Shown one piece after another: positions 12,056 to 24,975 of a DNA stretch of 64,000 nucleotides. The DNA comes from Rhodocollybia butyracea (Eukaryota; Basidiomycota; Agaricomycetes; Agaricales; Omphalotaceae), in NCBI GenBank assembly GCA_015501585.1, contig JADNRY010000071.1, forward strand, positions 186,001 through 250,000. Direction: 5' to 3'. The notes beneath the pieces were generated by a model, which was not told the origin of the DNA, ran no database searches, and saw only the letters and a list, made by a program, of their open reading frames with translations. The number at the start of each line of letters is the position of its first letter. Positions within the stretch are counted from its first letter, which is position 1. The translations under genes and the position numbers were made by a program.

Positions 12056-12666
12056 GAAGCTAGCCAAACAACCTCGTCATGATCGTCGCCTTGCTCCTTG
12101 CTCTACCTGTCTCAGAGATCTTCCCCTTGACCAACGCTGGCAGAGCTGTGCGATTCGTTCCAAGGTTGCTGGTCCAACTCTACAGGTTCAGGTTGCATAT
12201 GTCCTGAATGCTCGACAGACGGAGGTATCATGTGCACCACTGGATATGCGATCCGTGCTCAAGGGGACCCCTCTCTCGTGTATGGTGTGCAAACCCATTC
12301 CGAGAATGCAAAGTGGTTAACCGATGCCAAGGTTGCGGGCTGAGCCAGATGTGCATGGCTTGTAAATTTAGGAATTCGTATACGGAACCTGGTGAAGCCA
12401 ACGCCGATGTTGAACTGGTTTTGGGATGCGCAATCTGCAGCGATTATCTTTGTCAAGCCTCTAGTGACCGTTCGAACTATGAATGTGGTGCATGTGGGGA
12501 CCAAATCTGTGAGCAATGCGTGGTGGATACCGTGTGTACCGGATGTGGAAAGAGCCTCTGTCGGATATGTGCAGATGATCTTAAAGAGTGCCCCTGTGGA
12601 GAGGTTAGCGAGATATTCGTCCAAAGAATGAAGCAGGAGATGGAGCCGGAGATATATGAATACTGA
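12056..12666 (+). pseudogene. Cysteine-rich (zinc-binding-like) protein, frameshifted
   Basis: Three frames each keep part of one Cys-rich protein. Near 12090 one frame gives APCSTCLRDLPLDQRWQSC; around 12188-12230 a second gives CICPECSTDGGIMC; from about 12220 a third gives WICDPCS and then runs open to 12666 with many paired cysteines (CQGCGLSQMCMACK, CAICSDYLCQ, CGACGDQICEQC, CTGCGKSLCRIC). No intron of normal size joins these frames, so single-base losses or gains are the simplest reading. The pattern suggests a multi-finger or RING/FYVE-like zinc-binding protein, but I cannot assign a family. If an undetected intron exists, the 12208-12666 part could still be a working exon. Confidence 0.5.
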
Positions 12667-12805
12667 AGTACTGAATGAAAATCTGCTTCATTTTCGAGCG
12701 CTACATACTTATTTTTGCTTTACGGACTTTCGTGTTACATCGATCATCGATTCACATCGCCATTACCTCCGCGTCCGTCTGAGGGAAGCCTACTGAGAAA
12801 GATTA

Positions 12806-12830
12806 TACTTCGGATATGAAATCCGAAGTA
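12806..12830. repeat. Short hairpin
   Basis: TACTTCGGAT at 12806-12815 pairs with ATCCGAAGTA at 12821-12830 across a five-base loop, in the 375-bp gap before the methyltransferase gene. The half-site CCGAAGTA recurs at about 12911. It might be a protein-binding site or a terminator-like fold; there is no further support. Confidence 0.45.
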
Positions 12831-13041
12831 TTTTGTTTCAGTGCCTCTGAATTCAGTTTCTCTATTTCAGGCAACCTCAGAGAGTATCGGAATTGATATT
12901 GATGCAGATGTCCGAAGTATTGAACTTTTCACTGAGCTTCCGTCCGATGGAAGTGGAGGGATTGAGTTCTATCATTTCACTGCATGTGATAAATAGTTCA
13001 TCCGAGTCACTCATTTGGCACCCTCTTCACCAGAAACCAGC

Positions 13042-14265
13042 ATGGCCACTTTTGCGAAAACCTCTTTCAGTGCAGCAGTCTACGCAGCATCAAGGCCAAC
13101 TTATCCGAAAGCTCTCTTCCAATTCATCTTCGACTACCACGAACGCGGTTCCGCAGCTTTGCCGTCTGCTGCCAAGTCTAGTTCAAGTTCACATATACTT
13201 CGACCCAGATGGAATGTTGCTGTAGATCTAGGATGTGGAACAGGACAAGCAACAACAGAACTACATCCGTTCAAACGAGTAATAGGCGTTGAACCTAGTA
13301 AAGTGATGGTCGAAAAGGCCAAATCACAGGTCAGCACACTTCTCGGTGACGGTGAGCGTCTTTTTCGCAATTCTAAAGAGACTGCTCATTCACCGTAGCA
13401 GATACATCACAGTTCGAATTCGTACAGACCTCGGCTGAAAACCTTGTTTTTCTGGAGGACGAGAGTGTAGACCTGGTTATCTCTGGTAAGTCTTTCGTCA
13501 TGACTTCGGACATTGCTCTTTATTTCCGCAGCTCAGGCAGCGCATTGGTTTGACTGGAACAAACAATGGCCGGAGATAGCGCGCGTGCTGAAGCCTAGTG
13601 GAACTGTAGCCTTTTGGGTATATCTCTTATCGGCTGCATCTCAAGAATCATCTAACGAAACTCTTCTTTACAGACTTATTCCGAATTCCGTCTTCCGCAA
13701 TATCCATCTCTTACACCACTCATTACTCATTATCTCCAAGGAAAGGACCCAGATACATCTCTAGGACTTTACTGGGAACCTGGAAGAACGATCGTCGAAA
13801 GACATTTAGTTGACGTTCCCGAGCCCAAACAGGTACTTGAGTCTAAAGACATAATGACTGACACCGATAGAGTGTATCTTTCTGGTAAGTACCATGGTAA
13901 TCGACAGACTTAAAAACATCTGAAACCGAAATCCATTAGGCGAATATCATGAAGCCTCTCCCTCCGTCTCGCCATCTCCAAACGCACCCACAACTCTGCC
14001 AGTTATCCTACGTTCTCAGACCACATGGAACGGCTTGTTAGGGTACTTCCATACCTTCAGTTCGCTACACACGTACCTTGAACAGCATCCAAATGACGCT
14101 GTGGATAACGGAGGTCGGAGTCTCCCGGAACGAACGTTATCCAAGCTCATGGAAGGCGCGGAGGAAGAGTTGAAGAAAATGGGCCAGGAAAAGGTAACCG
14201 TCCAAGGAGAGGATAAACTCATTGTGGAATGGCCCATTGCGATGGTCCTTGCGAAGAAGCTTTAG
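13042..14265 (+). CDS. SAM-dependent methyltransferase, trans-aconitate methyltransferase (TMT1)-like
   Basis: Five exons, 13042-13351, 13399-13485, 13532-13617, 13674-13884 and 13940-14265, give 339 residues with all frames closing. The start MATFAKTSFSAAVYAASRPTYP matches the usual N-terminus of this family. Motif I for SAM binding is VAVDLGCGTGQAT (about residue 54), followed by GVEPSKVMVEKAK, then SAQAAHWFDW and ARVLKPSGTVAFW. The C-terminal half (TTWNGLLGYFHTFSSLHTYLEQHP) is the variable substrate domain seen in yeast TMT1 and related small-molecule methyltransferases. In yeast the enzyme methylates trans-aconitate and similar acids in the cytosol; the fungal relatives are not tested, so the substrate is inferred. 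Hand-joined introns are 46-56 bp. Confidence 0.88.
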
Positions 14266-16878
14266 GTCAGTCCGATAAATCTGCTGTGCTTAGTAGCAAT
14301 GGTCTATATCCAGATTTAATCGCGTTTTAAAGATTTATTTACAAGAGTTTAATCATCGAGGTAAGTGATGATATATACATCATCTATCCACTCACTGATG
14401 GTCAGCGTACGCTCCCCGCGAAGACCCCGCTCTCCTTTCCATCGGTTTGAGTACCGGGTCCCGTACCTCCGGCTCCAGCCCTTCTTTTGTCTCTCATTCA
14501 TTTTTATTTCACTTACTCCCACAAATACCTGAGAGCCACGGTAGCATTACAAGTTTTCCACTGTCTAACTTGTCCATGTTCGCTCTCAGGTATGTACATA
14601 GCTTAGGTATAAAGGTTTCTTTTGTCCAACTTATCCATGTGCTCTCTCAGTCGTTTAGTCCATACAAGTTTTCGCTACCCTCCCTCCACTTGCCCTTATC
14701 AAATATGTCTATTCATCTACATGTTCATGTACTACTATGTGTACTCTAGTTTACTCTCCAGTCCGAATTCAGGGAGTCATCGCTGATACAGGGCAACTCC
14801 CGTGCCTGCCTAACGTACGTGCTTGAATGAACGAAACGGCGCCTCGCTGATTCGCCTCTCCTAATCATTTATAAGTCGAGGACTGACTACCGACTACTCT
14901 ATAAGCACAATGTGTAAGATTCGTCAGATTTCCGTAGCCGCCGGCTGGCGAAATCTGTTTGATAGTAACCAGCTGGCGTGAGTCCAGGCTTCACGGGGAT
15001 GGATCCAGTCTACTTTAACTTACGTCGGCAGTTTCAAGGGGGATGCTTTCGGTCGGACTGAGGAAGGTTTATCCGTTTACTTTATCAAAGGAAGTCAAAA
15101 AAAATTGGAAAAGACCATGTTAATGACAATATTACTATGACCTTCAGAGGGAGCCTCTTTAACATTGAGTTAATAGCAGTGATACCAAAAAAATATCTTT
15201 AACATGCTAATACATGACCTGTGAATCGCGCACTGGGACAGCACGTTTACACTAGTTCCAGTCAATCCCTTCCTTGTCATCTACTATTGCTACCATGTTT
15301 TCAGATCCTAGGATCTCGCTCAGCTCTCAAAGATTCACCCCATCATTAATGATGATCCCAATTCAGTACCCTCTGACGCTATGGAGAAAGAGCCCGAGGA
15401 GGAGGAAATTAGCCTCCGGATGATCCCTCAGATGGTCTCTATACCAGGGGTCATAGGCTGGAGGCTAGTTTGGACCTGTTCAAGGAACAGCCAGCGCCCA
15501 TGATGGCGTCAGCGCCGTAATCTGGGGCCGTTCAATCGACCAGGGCAAGGACCAGGCATCTCGCTACACCATCTCGCAACATTCACCAAACAAATACTGT
15601 TTCATATTCTGGAGCACTCTTGAGAGGCTTTTCGGAACGGTTAGCCGAGTGTCACAACCATTCTGGGGCCTTGCTGTCATTGAGGTCCCCAGAGGCTGAA
15701 TCACGATGTTGACTCAAAATATACATAGGTTTCAGCACCAACTTGCCGGTCTTGCAAGTTGAAACATACTACATATATAGTCATGCCATTTGCTCGCCTA
15801 CAGATAGCCTCTTGAGCATACTTTGCAATGATTTGCCTATGCGGCTGCGCTACGGTGGGCTGCCATTAAAATCAGAGCCTACGTATGGCGTAACAGGCCG
15901 GAGTTCAAAGTTGTGCGCTATACCAGACTATTCTGGGTCGGCTGTTGCATGGTTCAACTTGTCAGAGGCCGATGTTATTTGAAACATATGTAGGTTTCAA
16001 CACCACCTTGCCGCTCTTGCAAGTACTAGTAGCAACATAAGTATGTAGCCATGACATCTGTTCGTCATCGGGAGATATTTTTCATTTGTCTTATATGCCG
16101 CGCTACAGTCACGGTGAGTTGTCGAAATCATACTACTTTAGGGCTTTAAGGGGGTGTGGTAGGTGAACATCGGACAGTAACGCACCGATGCCCGTAGCGG
16201 TCCTAAAAGTGACCAGTCATGCCATCATTGCTCACCGGCAGATGCTGGAGCTTCAAGTTATTTTGCATTTGTCCCGCTGCAGTAAGTTGTCGAAATCATA
16301 CTGGTTACTTCAGGATTCAAGGAGGATGTGTTACGTGATCATCGGATAGTATTGCGCCGATGCCCGCAGCTTCTAAAAGTGACCAGTTAATTTTGTTGGA
16401 AAATTGTGGATACATGTCTGTTTGCCCATTATCCAGTGTCGGATGGTTGTATTTTTTTATTTATTACCAGACCAGATCTTTCAGATTTCCTCATACTCTC
16501 AGACTTCAGTAGGACGAAAAGTAGCTTGAATCCTTGGCTCCCCATAGTACTATTTGACCTAACCCTTTCTATCCATAATATTAGTGTTCGCATCGGAGAA
16601 GCCAGGTTCTAGTCAAAAATCAAGTCTAAACCGGTCGTTCGACGCCCATGGTGAAAACTCGGCTCGCCTTGGTAACGCTTCTTCATCATCCCGCGAAGGG
16701 AAGAACTTCACCTGCTACACTTACTTTAACTTCTTCCAGAATTGGATAGCAGTACCGCCATATGCTTGGCAAGTGTATTTAAGTAGCCTTATAAACCTGT
16801 TTACATGCACTCATATCTCAAGCTCTCCTCAGATTTTGCTCCCTTCTTTAACAGAACTGCTAACAAATCTTGTAACAA
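14266..16878. other. Repeat-bearing intergenic region
   Basis: No supported gene. A short near-duplicate lies at about 14562-14590 and 14626-14651 (C(C/T)AACTT(A/G)TCCATGT). A small hairpin (CAGATTTC/GAAATCTG) lies at about 14928-14961. 15300-15420 gives fragments that faintly look coding but do not join. The main feature is the diverged tandem repeat at 15716-16390. Confidence 0.4.
15716..16390. repeat. Three diverged tandem repeat units
   Basis: Unit 1 (about 15716-15970) and unit 2 (about 15971-16215) both start with an ATAGGTTTCA/GTAGGTTTCA block followed by CACCAACTTGCCGGTCTTGCAAGT or a close variant. Units 2 and 3 (about 16216-16390) share GTTGTCGAAATCATACT, a CATCGGA...CGCCGATGCCCG stretch and CTAAAAGTGACCAGT at their ends. 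Units are about 175-255 bp and have drifted by substitutions and deletions. The origin is unknown. Confidence 0.6.
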
Positions 16879-18463
16879 ATGCTTTACAACTCCACTCTCG
16901 GTATTTACTTAATGCATTATATCCAAGTATCTCTACTTACTGAACCATCCCGAGAAGGTGCCCTCGAAATCGGTGCCGTGATATCTCTTCTGCTTTTAGG
17001 TATCCTCACGGCACAAGTGTATTTTTATCACAAGAGCTTTCCTGACGATCCAGTCTGGGTTTGTTACGGACTGGTGAGCTTCCGGTAGACTGTAAAAGAA
17101 GTGTTACTAACACTGCTTGCTATTAGGTCTATGGAATCTGGTGAGCCTCCAAGTCAGAACCTCGTTTCAGTTACTATTTCTGATGATCAAACTGCCTTTC
17201 GTTCAAACGCCATTTCAACTACAGGGTCATCGAGCTAGTACATTCTGTTAGCACAGTGCATGCAATCTATTTCTACTCTGTGGTTCACTATGGGGATTCC
17301 AAGGCACTCGAAGTTTGGCCAGTTAGCATTGCTATAGAGGTCTTTTGTGCCAGCATCATTTTAAGCCTCGGTGAGCCTCGGCCCTCCCAACCTTGCCTCC
17401 AACAGCTATAAGCTATAAGGATGAAGACTTATCCTCGTTGGCACAGCTCAAGGATACCTGATTTATCGTTTGACTCGCTTCACTAGCCATATCTACATCA
17501 TATCCGCCGTCATCTGGGGTTTCATTCTCTTTCAATTGGGACTAGGAAGTGCTCTCGCCGTCGAGACGGCTCTGGTCGCAACACAAAGTTCTGCGCAGTT
17601 CTTACGCCACTGGCGGTGGTGGTATGTCGGCCTTCTCGCACAGCCGGTTGTGGTGAGTGTGGCAATTACCGGAACACAGGTGTCTCTGTTGGTGCGCCAG
17701 AGAGGGAATGCATACAAAAAGTGAGCGGTCAAGGCTATTGTCATGACCAAAAAAAGCCTGAGTAACAATGGGATCCTTGCTTTAGTATCCATGCGGTAGT
17801 TGAAAAACTCATTATCTGGTCTATACGTATGTTTACACTATAGCACACTGGTACAACGTCCCGCCGATGATATTTTACTTATCTCAGATACTGGTTTTGC
17901 AACTAGGTAACTCTAACGAGTCAATCCTTTATGGATACTGGTAGTATCCTCCCGGAATGCTAATTGGTTTATTTCAGTCTAACCAGCGTCCTCATGCTTA
18001 CATGTGTGCGTTAGCAAGTCCTCATCCTCCCTTCAGCTCAGTCTTATGCGTCTATCCATAGTTGCTCACAATGCCGGATAACTGTGCGTTATTGAGATCT
18101 GTAATGTTTTCAGTCGATTATACCTCTAAAGTTATAGATATCTGGATGGCATTTGGCACTATTCTTCCAAAAGGTACGGCACTCAGTGAACTTAGCCTGT
18201 GTTTCCGAGTCTGCTCATTTCAAGTACTTAGTCTTTTCCAATACAATATTGGCAAAGTGTGCACCTTTGCCTTTCCCGGCCGCTGAGTATACTCACTGTT
18301 TTGTAGTATGAACTCCAGACCAAGGTTACGTTGCATGCAAAGGACGATGTTAACGATCACCGACGAACTAAACCAGATCGCAGTCGACCAAGTCCCGGTA
18401 CATATTCTACTAGAATTATTAGGCCAATTGAATCTGACACTGGGGCTTTTACTAGTCGCGTAG
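16879..18463 (+). CDS. DUF6534-like multi-pass membrane protein
   Basis: Twelve exons give a 300-residue protein: 16879-16900, 16955-17073, 17127-17140, 17225-17370, 17447-17720, 17786-17826, 17888-17906, 17978-18005, 18062-18083, 18138-18173, 18232-18256, 18307-18463. The total closes in frame and the joins recreate the order typical of this mushroom family: NSTLEGALEIGAVISLLL, QVYFYHKSFPDDP, WVIELVHSVSTVHAIYFY, helices four to six, HTGFATSLTSVLMLTC, MPDNYIWMAFGTILPKVFSN, and an NSR-type end of the last helix followed by a polar tail. Several exons are tiny (14-36 bases). The family is very numerous in Agaricomycetes and has no known function; plasma membrane or endomembrane location follows from its helices. 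Confidence 0.87.
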
Positions 18464-18929
18464 TACCATTGAAGACGACTCAAGCTTGCGCCTGGCAATA
18501 TGAATCTCGTCGTGTTTTCAGAATCCAGTAGATATTCGTCAAAGCATCACCGTGTATACTTATTACTTATGCTTCGCAACCGACGCGGGCGGCAGGCCTA
18601 ATGGGGACAGCCGGGGCTCATGGCACGCAGCCGTACGGTGGTACTTACCGAAGTACTTAAGCCATATCGAATCGATCTTCATTCAGTGGCTGATTAGATA
18701 TGTACAAGTTGATTATTCTTATACAGTGCCTGAAACCTGATTCCTGCCAGTTTCCGATGTCTTTCATGGTCGTATCAAAGTCATACCTTATCTATCCCAT
18801 GAGAACCAAGGGAAACGCCAACGGCGGGAGCCTCTGAGTTGAACGAACATTTTCATTAATGTAACAAGACGGGAGCCACCTGGAAATAAACCTCGGACCA
18901 TCCACATACGTCACACCTTGGAACACCTT

Positions 18930-19051
18930 GTTCTGAGGGCAAAACTAGGCCTGAGGAAGTCCCTCTATGACGTTGACGGTTTAAGCGAGAAGGTTTTCTC
19001 GTTTCTCGCTTAAACCGTCAACGTCATAGAGGGACTGGCCTAAGGCAGAAC
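18930..19051. repeat. Large stem-loop with a perfect 34-bp core
   Basis: The core arms 18958-18991 and 19003-19036 are exact inverted copies of 34 bp around an 11-base loop. Outside them, TAGGCC (18945-18950) pairs with GGCCTA (19037-19042) and GTTCTG pairs with CAGAAC, so an imperfect stem reaches about 18930-19051. It ends about 55 bases before the TATA box of the next gene. It may be a foldback element, a cruciform regulatory site or a source of hairpin RNA; the sequence alone does not decide. Confidence 0.85.
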
Positions 19052-19104
19052 CCGTGCCAAGCCTGCGCAGTACATATGTAGGCACGAGGCCCATATAATG
19101 ATGG

Positions 19105-19110
19105 TATAAA
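19105..19110 (+). promoter_or_regulatory. TATA box
   Basis: TATAAA lies 37 bases before ATG 19142, which suggests a very short 5' leader. Confidence 0.5.
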
Positions 19111-19141
19111 GGGCCGCATTTTCTTTGCCTAAGACCTACCG

Positions 19142-19563
19142 ATGTCCTCTACCAACGTTTCTGCTGCCACTAATATGCCCATGACCGCGCAGCCTCAGGC
19201 AGCCCAGGCCATGAGTGAGAACCATAGTTATTTCATATTCTCACTTCGTATTGCTCATTTCCCTTCTTTCTGAGATACGTCGAACGCTCCTTCCACTCCT
19301 TCGTGCCAGGACGTTGAACACGGTGCTTGCAAGCACAAGCACAACACAGGCAGTCTCGTCTCCCGTATTCGGGGTGCCGGTGCTGGGAAAGACTGCTTCA
19401 TCGGATTAATCGGATGTTTCCTCTGCTTTGAGTGCTGTGAAGGTTGCTGCCACTGCGTTGGTGATATCATCTGTGCGTTTCATTACTTTTCATTTCTTGT
19501 GTTAGTCTAAGGCATTTTGCTTCATCCTTTCTTTCAGGTTGCCCTTGCGAGATGTGCTGTTAA
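19142..19563 (+). CDS. Small cysteine-rich CYSTM-like protein, 73 aa
   Basis: Three exons, 19142-19214, 19350-19472 and 19538-19563, give 73 residues. A Ser/Thr/Ala/Gln-rich N-terminus is followed by RIRGAGAGKDCFIGLIGCF and a C-terminal run with many paired cysteines ending CCPCEMCC. This layout is that of cysteine-rich transmembrane modules (CYSTM), small tail-anchored proteins linked with stress tolerance in fungi and plants. The first intron could instead end at 19310, but then a stop follows at once, so the acceptor at 19349 is chosen; this intron (135 bp) is longer than its neighbours. The gene lies just downstream of the 34-bp perfect hairpin. Confidence 0.75.
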
Positions 19564-20669
19564 TTTATACCCATTTACCCATTCGACCTGTCCGTAATTG
19601 ACGATCGGGTTGGAACACGGACAAATTTTCGACGAGATTTTATTTGGACAAGTGTATTGTAGGATGCTTGCGAGGACACCAGTGTATCGTTTAGTTCGAA
19701 AATATATCTTCCAAGTACTTTATTTGAGCGAAATTGAGAAAGCGGCATGCTAGTTTTTAAAGACGTAGTTCAAATCCTTGACGGCTGTAGCCTGTTTGTT
19801 TCTTGAGCGGCTGAATTTGAATTTGACACTTCAGTAACAGCATTGTCGGTATCTGCTCATTTTCTATCCACAGCGATTCCACAAACCTCCCTCAGCAGCT
19901 CGCATCATGTCTTCAGGTCCAAAAACTCCCCTCTCAAATCTGTACTGTCCAATTATCCATGCAATTATGCAGCCAAGTTGGGGGAGAGTGCGAACCTCGA
20001 GCGGACTGGACAGCGAATAAAGTTATCTAGCCGAAAGAGATATTACGCGAGAACTTGAAGGCCGCGCCGTATGGACCAATGTTTCGTCCTTGCCTACTTC
20101 TTTGGAGGTAATGAAGCACAGAGCCAAAATAAAGATCAATGTTGCACCGGCGGCTAGTGTGCTCCAGGAGGGTATAAACACAAGCTGAATTAGACCATAA
20201 ATTATACTGTGGCTCAATGGAAAAGCTACGAAGATAGCGGTTCAGGATCGTAAAGCAGCGGAAGGATACGACGGGTACATTCGCGTCGACGTAGACGTGA
20301 CTATAGTGCGACATTGGTGTGGAGCATAGTTTTGCAGGAGAAGCAAATCTAGATAAGAACAAGATGGATAGTGAGTTCATGCAACAGTCACTAAGATGGT
20401 AAGATCCTGGAGCACAAGCTTAGACAAGGTTGCTGTATTGTATTCCTGTCGACTCTGCGAGCATCTTGAATTTCAGCTGGTGTATCCTACGGATAGAGGG
20501 CGAGACTTCTGCGTTAAGCTGCGGGCCAAATGAGAGTTCAGAAGAAAAAAAGTTCCAGTGTCCACTCATTTGTCGAATCCCACGTGATCGTTCACACCAT
20601 TATATTGCTCCTTGAATTCTTCCTCGGGATCTCGGTTCGGATCCTACTACGGTACTACCAGCGACGTAG
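19564..20669. other. Intergenic region with an unassigned minus-strand frame
   Basis: On the minus strand 20027-20380 is a 117-codon ATG frame, and an overlapping frame at 20023-20217 encodes one hydrophobic helix (STLAAGATLIFILALCFIT). These may be exons of a small membrane protein, but no intron of normal size joins them into a known family. The rest shows nothing recognisable. Confidence 0.3.
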
Positions 20670-22486
20670 ATGACGACGAATACTTTGCGCTCATTATCAG
20701 GCTCTCTATCTAGAGCAGGCACAACCGCGACAAAGACAAGAATATCAGTGTCTGTCCGGCGAAGAAACGCTACAACAGCAACGCAGACTAATCCTGCGGC
20801 TTCAGTGGAACCACCGCCAGCGGGGGGACATCTTCCTTCTATCGCGCAGTCTACCTTTCTGAAACAGACAAGAGACCAAGCATTGAAGACTGTTGGAATC
20901 AAATGGGCTGATACCGAACTAGACGAAGGTTTGCAGTGATTAACTTGCGTCATTATTTTCGCCAACGGTTCCTTATTTAACTACTAGCTCGAGGTCACCA
21001 GTCATCCGCGCTTGGCTCTGGCAGAGAAACCAGAAAAATGAACACGTATCAAGCTATTCGTGACGCGTTATCCATCGCGTTGGCGACGGACGACTCTGCA
21101 ATTGTGTTTGGCGAGGACGTGGCGTTTGGCGGAGTATTTCGGTGAGTATAGGCGATGAAACTTTAGCGAACGCCCGAGCTTTCGAATCGCGACCTTCCTT
21201 GTAATCTGCAATGTTCCTAATAATTAATTCGCAGTTGTACCCTTGGCCTCGCAGAGGAATACGGTCGCGAAAGAGTGTTCAATACTCCCTTGACAGAGCA
21301 AGGCGTCGTAGGCTTTGGTATTGGATATGCCAGCATGGGAATGGACGGTAGGACAGGGAAAGGAGGAACTGCGATAGCAGAGATACAGTTCGCTGATTAT
21401 ATTTGGCCGGCGTTCGATCAAGTAGGTTTTATCGTATCACTTGTTCTCAGTGTGCTGTGAACTCAATATCTTCATTATGTTCCTCTGCCTAGCTCATGAA
21501 CGAAGCATCGAAATTCCGATACCGCTCTGGAGGGAACTTCGATGTTGGCGGGCTCACTGTGCGGTGTCCGACGATGGCTGTTGGTCACGGTGGACTGTAT
21601 CATAGTCAAAGCCCGGAAGGATTCTTCCTTGGAATGAGTGGTATCAAGGTCTGTCCTTGCGTCCTTGACAACTCGCTGGTCCATGGCCCAAACAATGCTC
21701 TCTGTTCAGGTTGTCATTCCGCGCTCTCCACTTCAAGCCAAAGGTCTTCTCCTCGCCTCTATCCGTGATCCGAACCCGGTTGTTTTCATGGAACCGAAAG
21801 TATTATATCGTAGCGCGGGTAAGTTCCTCGTATTTCCTTGCCACCTCTTTATTGCCCGTCTCCTAACTGGCCTTCATCTGACAATTTATCGCAGTCGAAC
21901 AAGTTCCTACCTCGGATTACGTCCTTCCTCTCTCCTCCGCTGAAACTCTTGTCTCTGGCTCTGATCTGACCGTTGTAACTTATGGAACTTCGGTATACCG
22001 GTGCGAACAGGCGATGCATTTGCTCAATAACCCTCCTGAAAAAGGAGCCGTGGGTAGCAATATTCGAGATGCAGTGAAAGACTGGGCTAATCATCCTGCT
22101 ATCAAGTCCAACGGGAAGGGAAAGGTGAGTTCCATGTCGCACACTGGGCGTTCAGCGAGTAGAGGATAAACTCATTAACAATCGCATAGTCTCCATCGAT
22201 CGAATTAATTGACCTACGTACTATTCTCCCATACGACCTTCCTTCTGTGCTCCAATCCGTTCAACGCACGGGTCGATTACTTGTGGTCCATGAAGGCCCG
22301 GTGACTGGTGGTGTTGGGATGCAACTTGCTGGTGAGATAGGAAAGAGAGCTTTCTTGAACCTTGATGCTCCCGTAAAGGTTGTTGGAGGCTGGGATACCC
22401 CAGGAGTAGCGCTTCAGTATGAGAAGTTCTATATACCGGATGAGATAAGGATATTGGACGCGATGTTGGAAGTGTTGGCATATTAG
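20670..22486 (+). CDS. Branched-chain 2-oxo acid dehydrogenase E1 beta subunit, mitochondrial
   Basis: Seven exons, 20670-20928, 20988-21141, 21235-21421, 21493-21648, 21710-21818, 21895-22124 and 22190-22486, give 463 residues in one closed frame. The N-terminus is rich in Arg, Ser and Thr with no acids for about 45 residues, as in mitochondrial presequences. The transketolase-like pyrimidine domain follows: [68 protein letters not shown], and the C-terminal domain with [11 protein letters not shown] and [12 protein letters not shown]. It is the beta chain of the alpha2-beta2 E1 that decarboxylates keto acids from Val, Leu and Ile with thiamine diphosphate. Pyruvate dehydrogenase E1 beta is the main alternative, but the [13 protein letters not shown] and [10 protein letters not shown] signatures favour BCKDH (human BCKDHB type). 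Confidence 0.95.
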
Positions 22487-22909
22487 GAATTGTAGGTCTA
22501 AAAAATCATAAATTGTGTGTATAAATTGAAGTACCATACTGTAAATGCTATCGTAGTGTCAGAAAGACTGGTGGCCCTGGGTATAAGTATCAAAGTGTAT
22601 CCGGCTCGTCAACGGACCGTGAGTTTTCAATTAACCGCCACGTCGCTGCGACCAGTTTCTTTCGCTCATCCCCCTGAGGGCGCCACATAGCCGACAATTG
22701 CGATATACGACTCGAAGAAAATCCACCACGTTTTACTGGCTTGAAACAAGGATCCGGCTGGATAATTTTGACACAGAACGCGAATGTTCTCAAAGGGACG
22801 AGAAATACAGAACAGAAGCTCTCAATTCGCCCGAAGCACTTGCACTCGGTGTTTAATAGACTCTACAATATCGTTATCTACATAGGTTCTCCGCCAATTG
22901 CCAGCACCA
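22487..22909. other. Intergenic region between BCKDH E1 beta and glutaminyl cyclase genes
   Basis: These 423 bases should hold the 3' end of one gene and the promoter of the next. I see no clear TATA box and no other gene. Confidence 0.4.
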
Positions 22910-24611
<1,702 letters not shown>

Positions 24612-24975
24612 TACAGAAAGAGATGAGTTGGTGAGTGGTATTCTTCCTATGCAACGAGACATTGATTTATGTTATTTTCCGTCCTTTTTCGCGGTAGTAG
24701 ACACAACTAGAAAATGACCATTGGGAGACACAGTTCTTGGGGTACTAGTCATGTAAATAGTACAACAAATGTGCGCACTTGTGTCGTGCGATCTTCAGAT
24801 CGGGCTTAATTCAAGTTGCGCGTTAACAATGTACTCGTCAGGGCCAGGTAAGTAAAGGGCCTTTGCCGCCCGCCAGTATATGGACCGCCTACATCAACCT
24901 GCCCTTAAGAACTGTGTTCCTGTGACGAAGTCACAACAATTTCTATTTTGTAACTACCACCATCTCTCCTGGGCA
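24612..24975. other. Intergenic region
   Basis: No gene. A frame from 24880 that reads into the TPR gene starts at a weak position and is treated as 5' leader. Confidence 0.35.
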
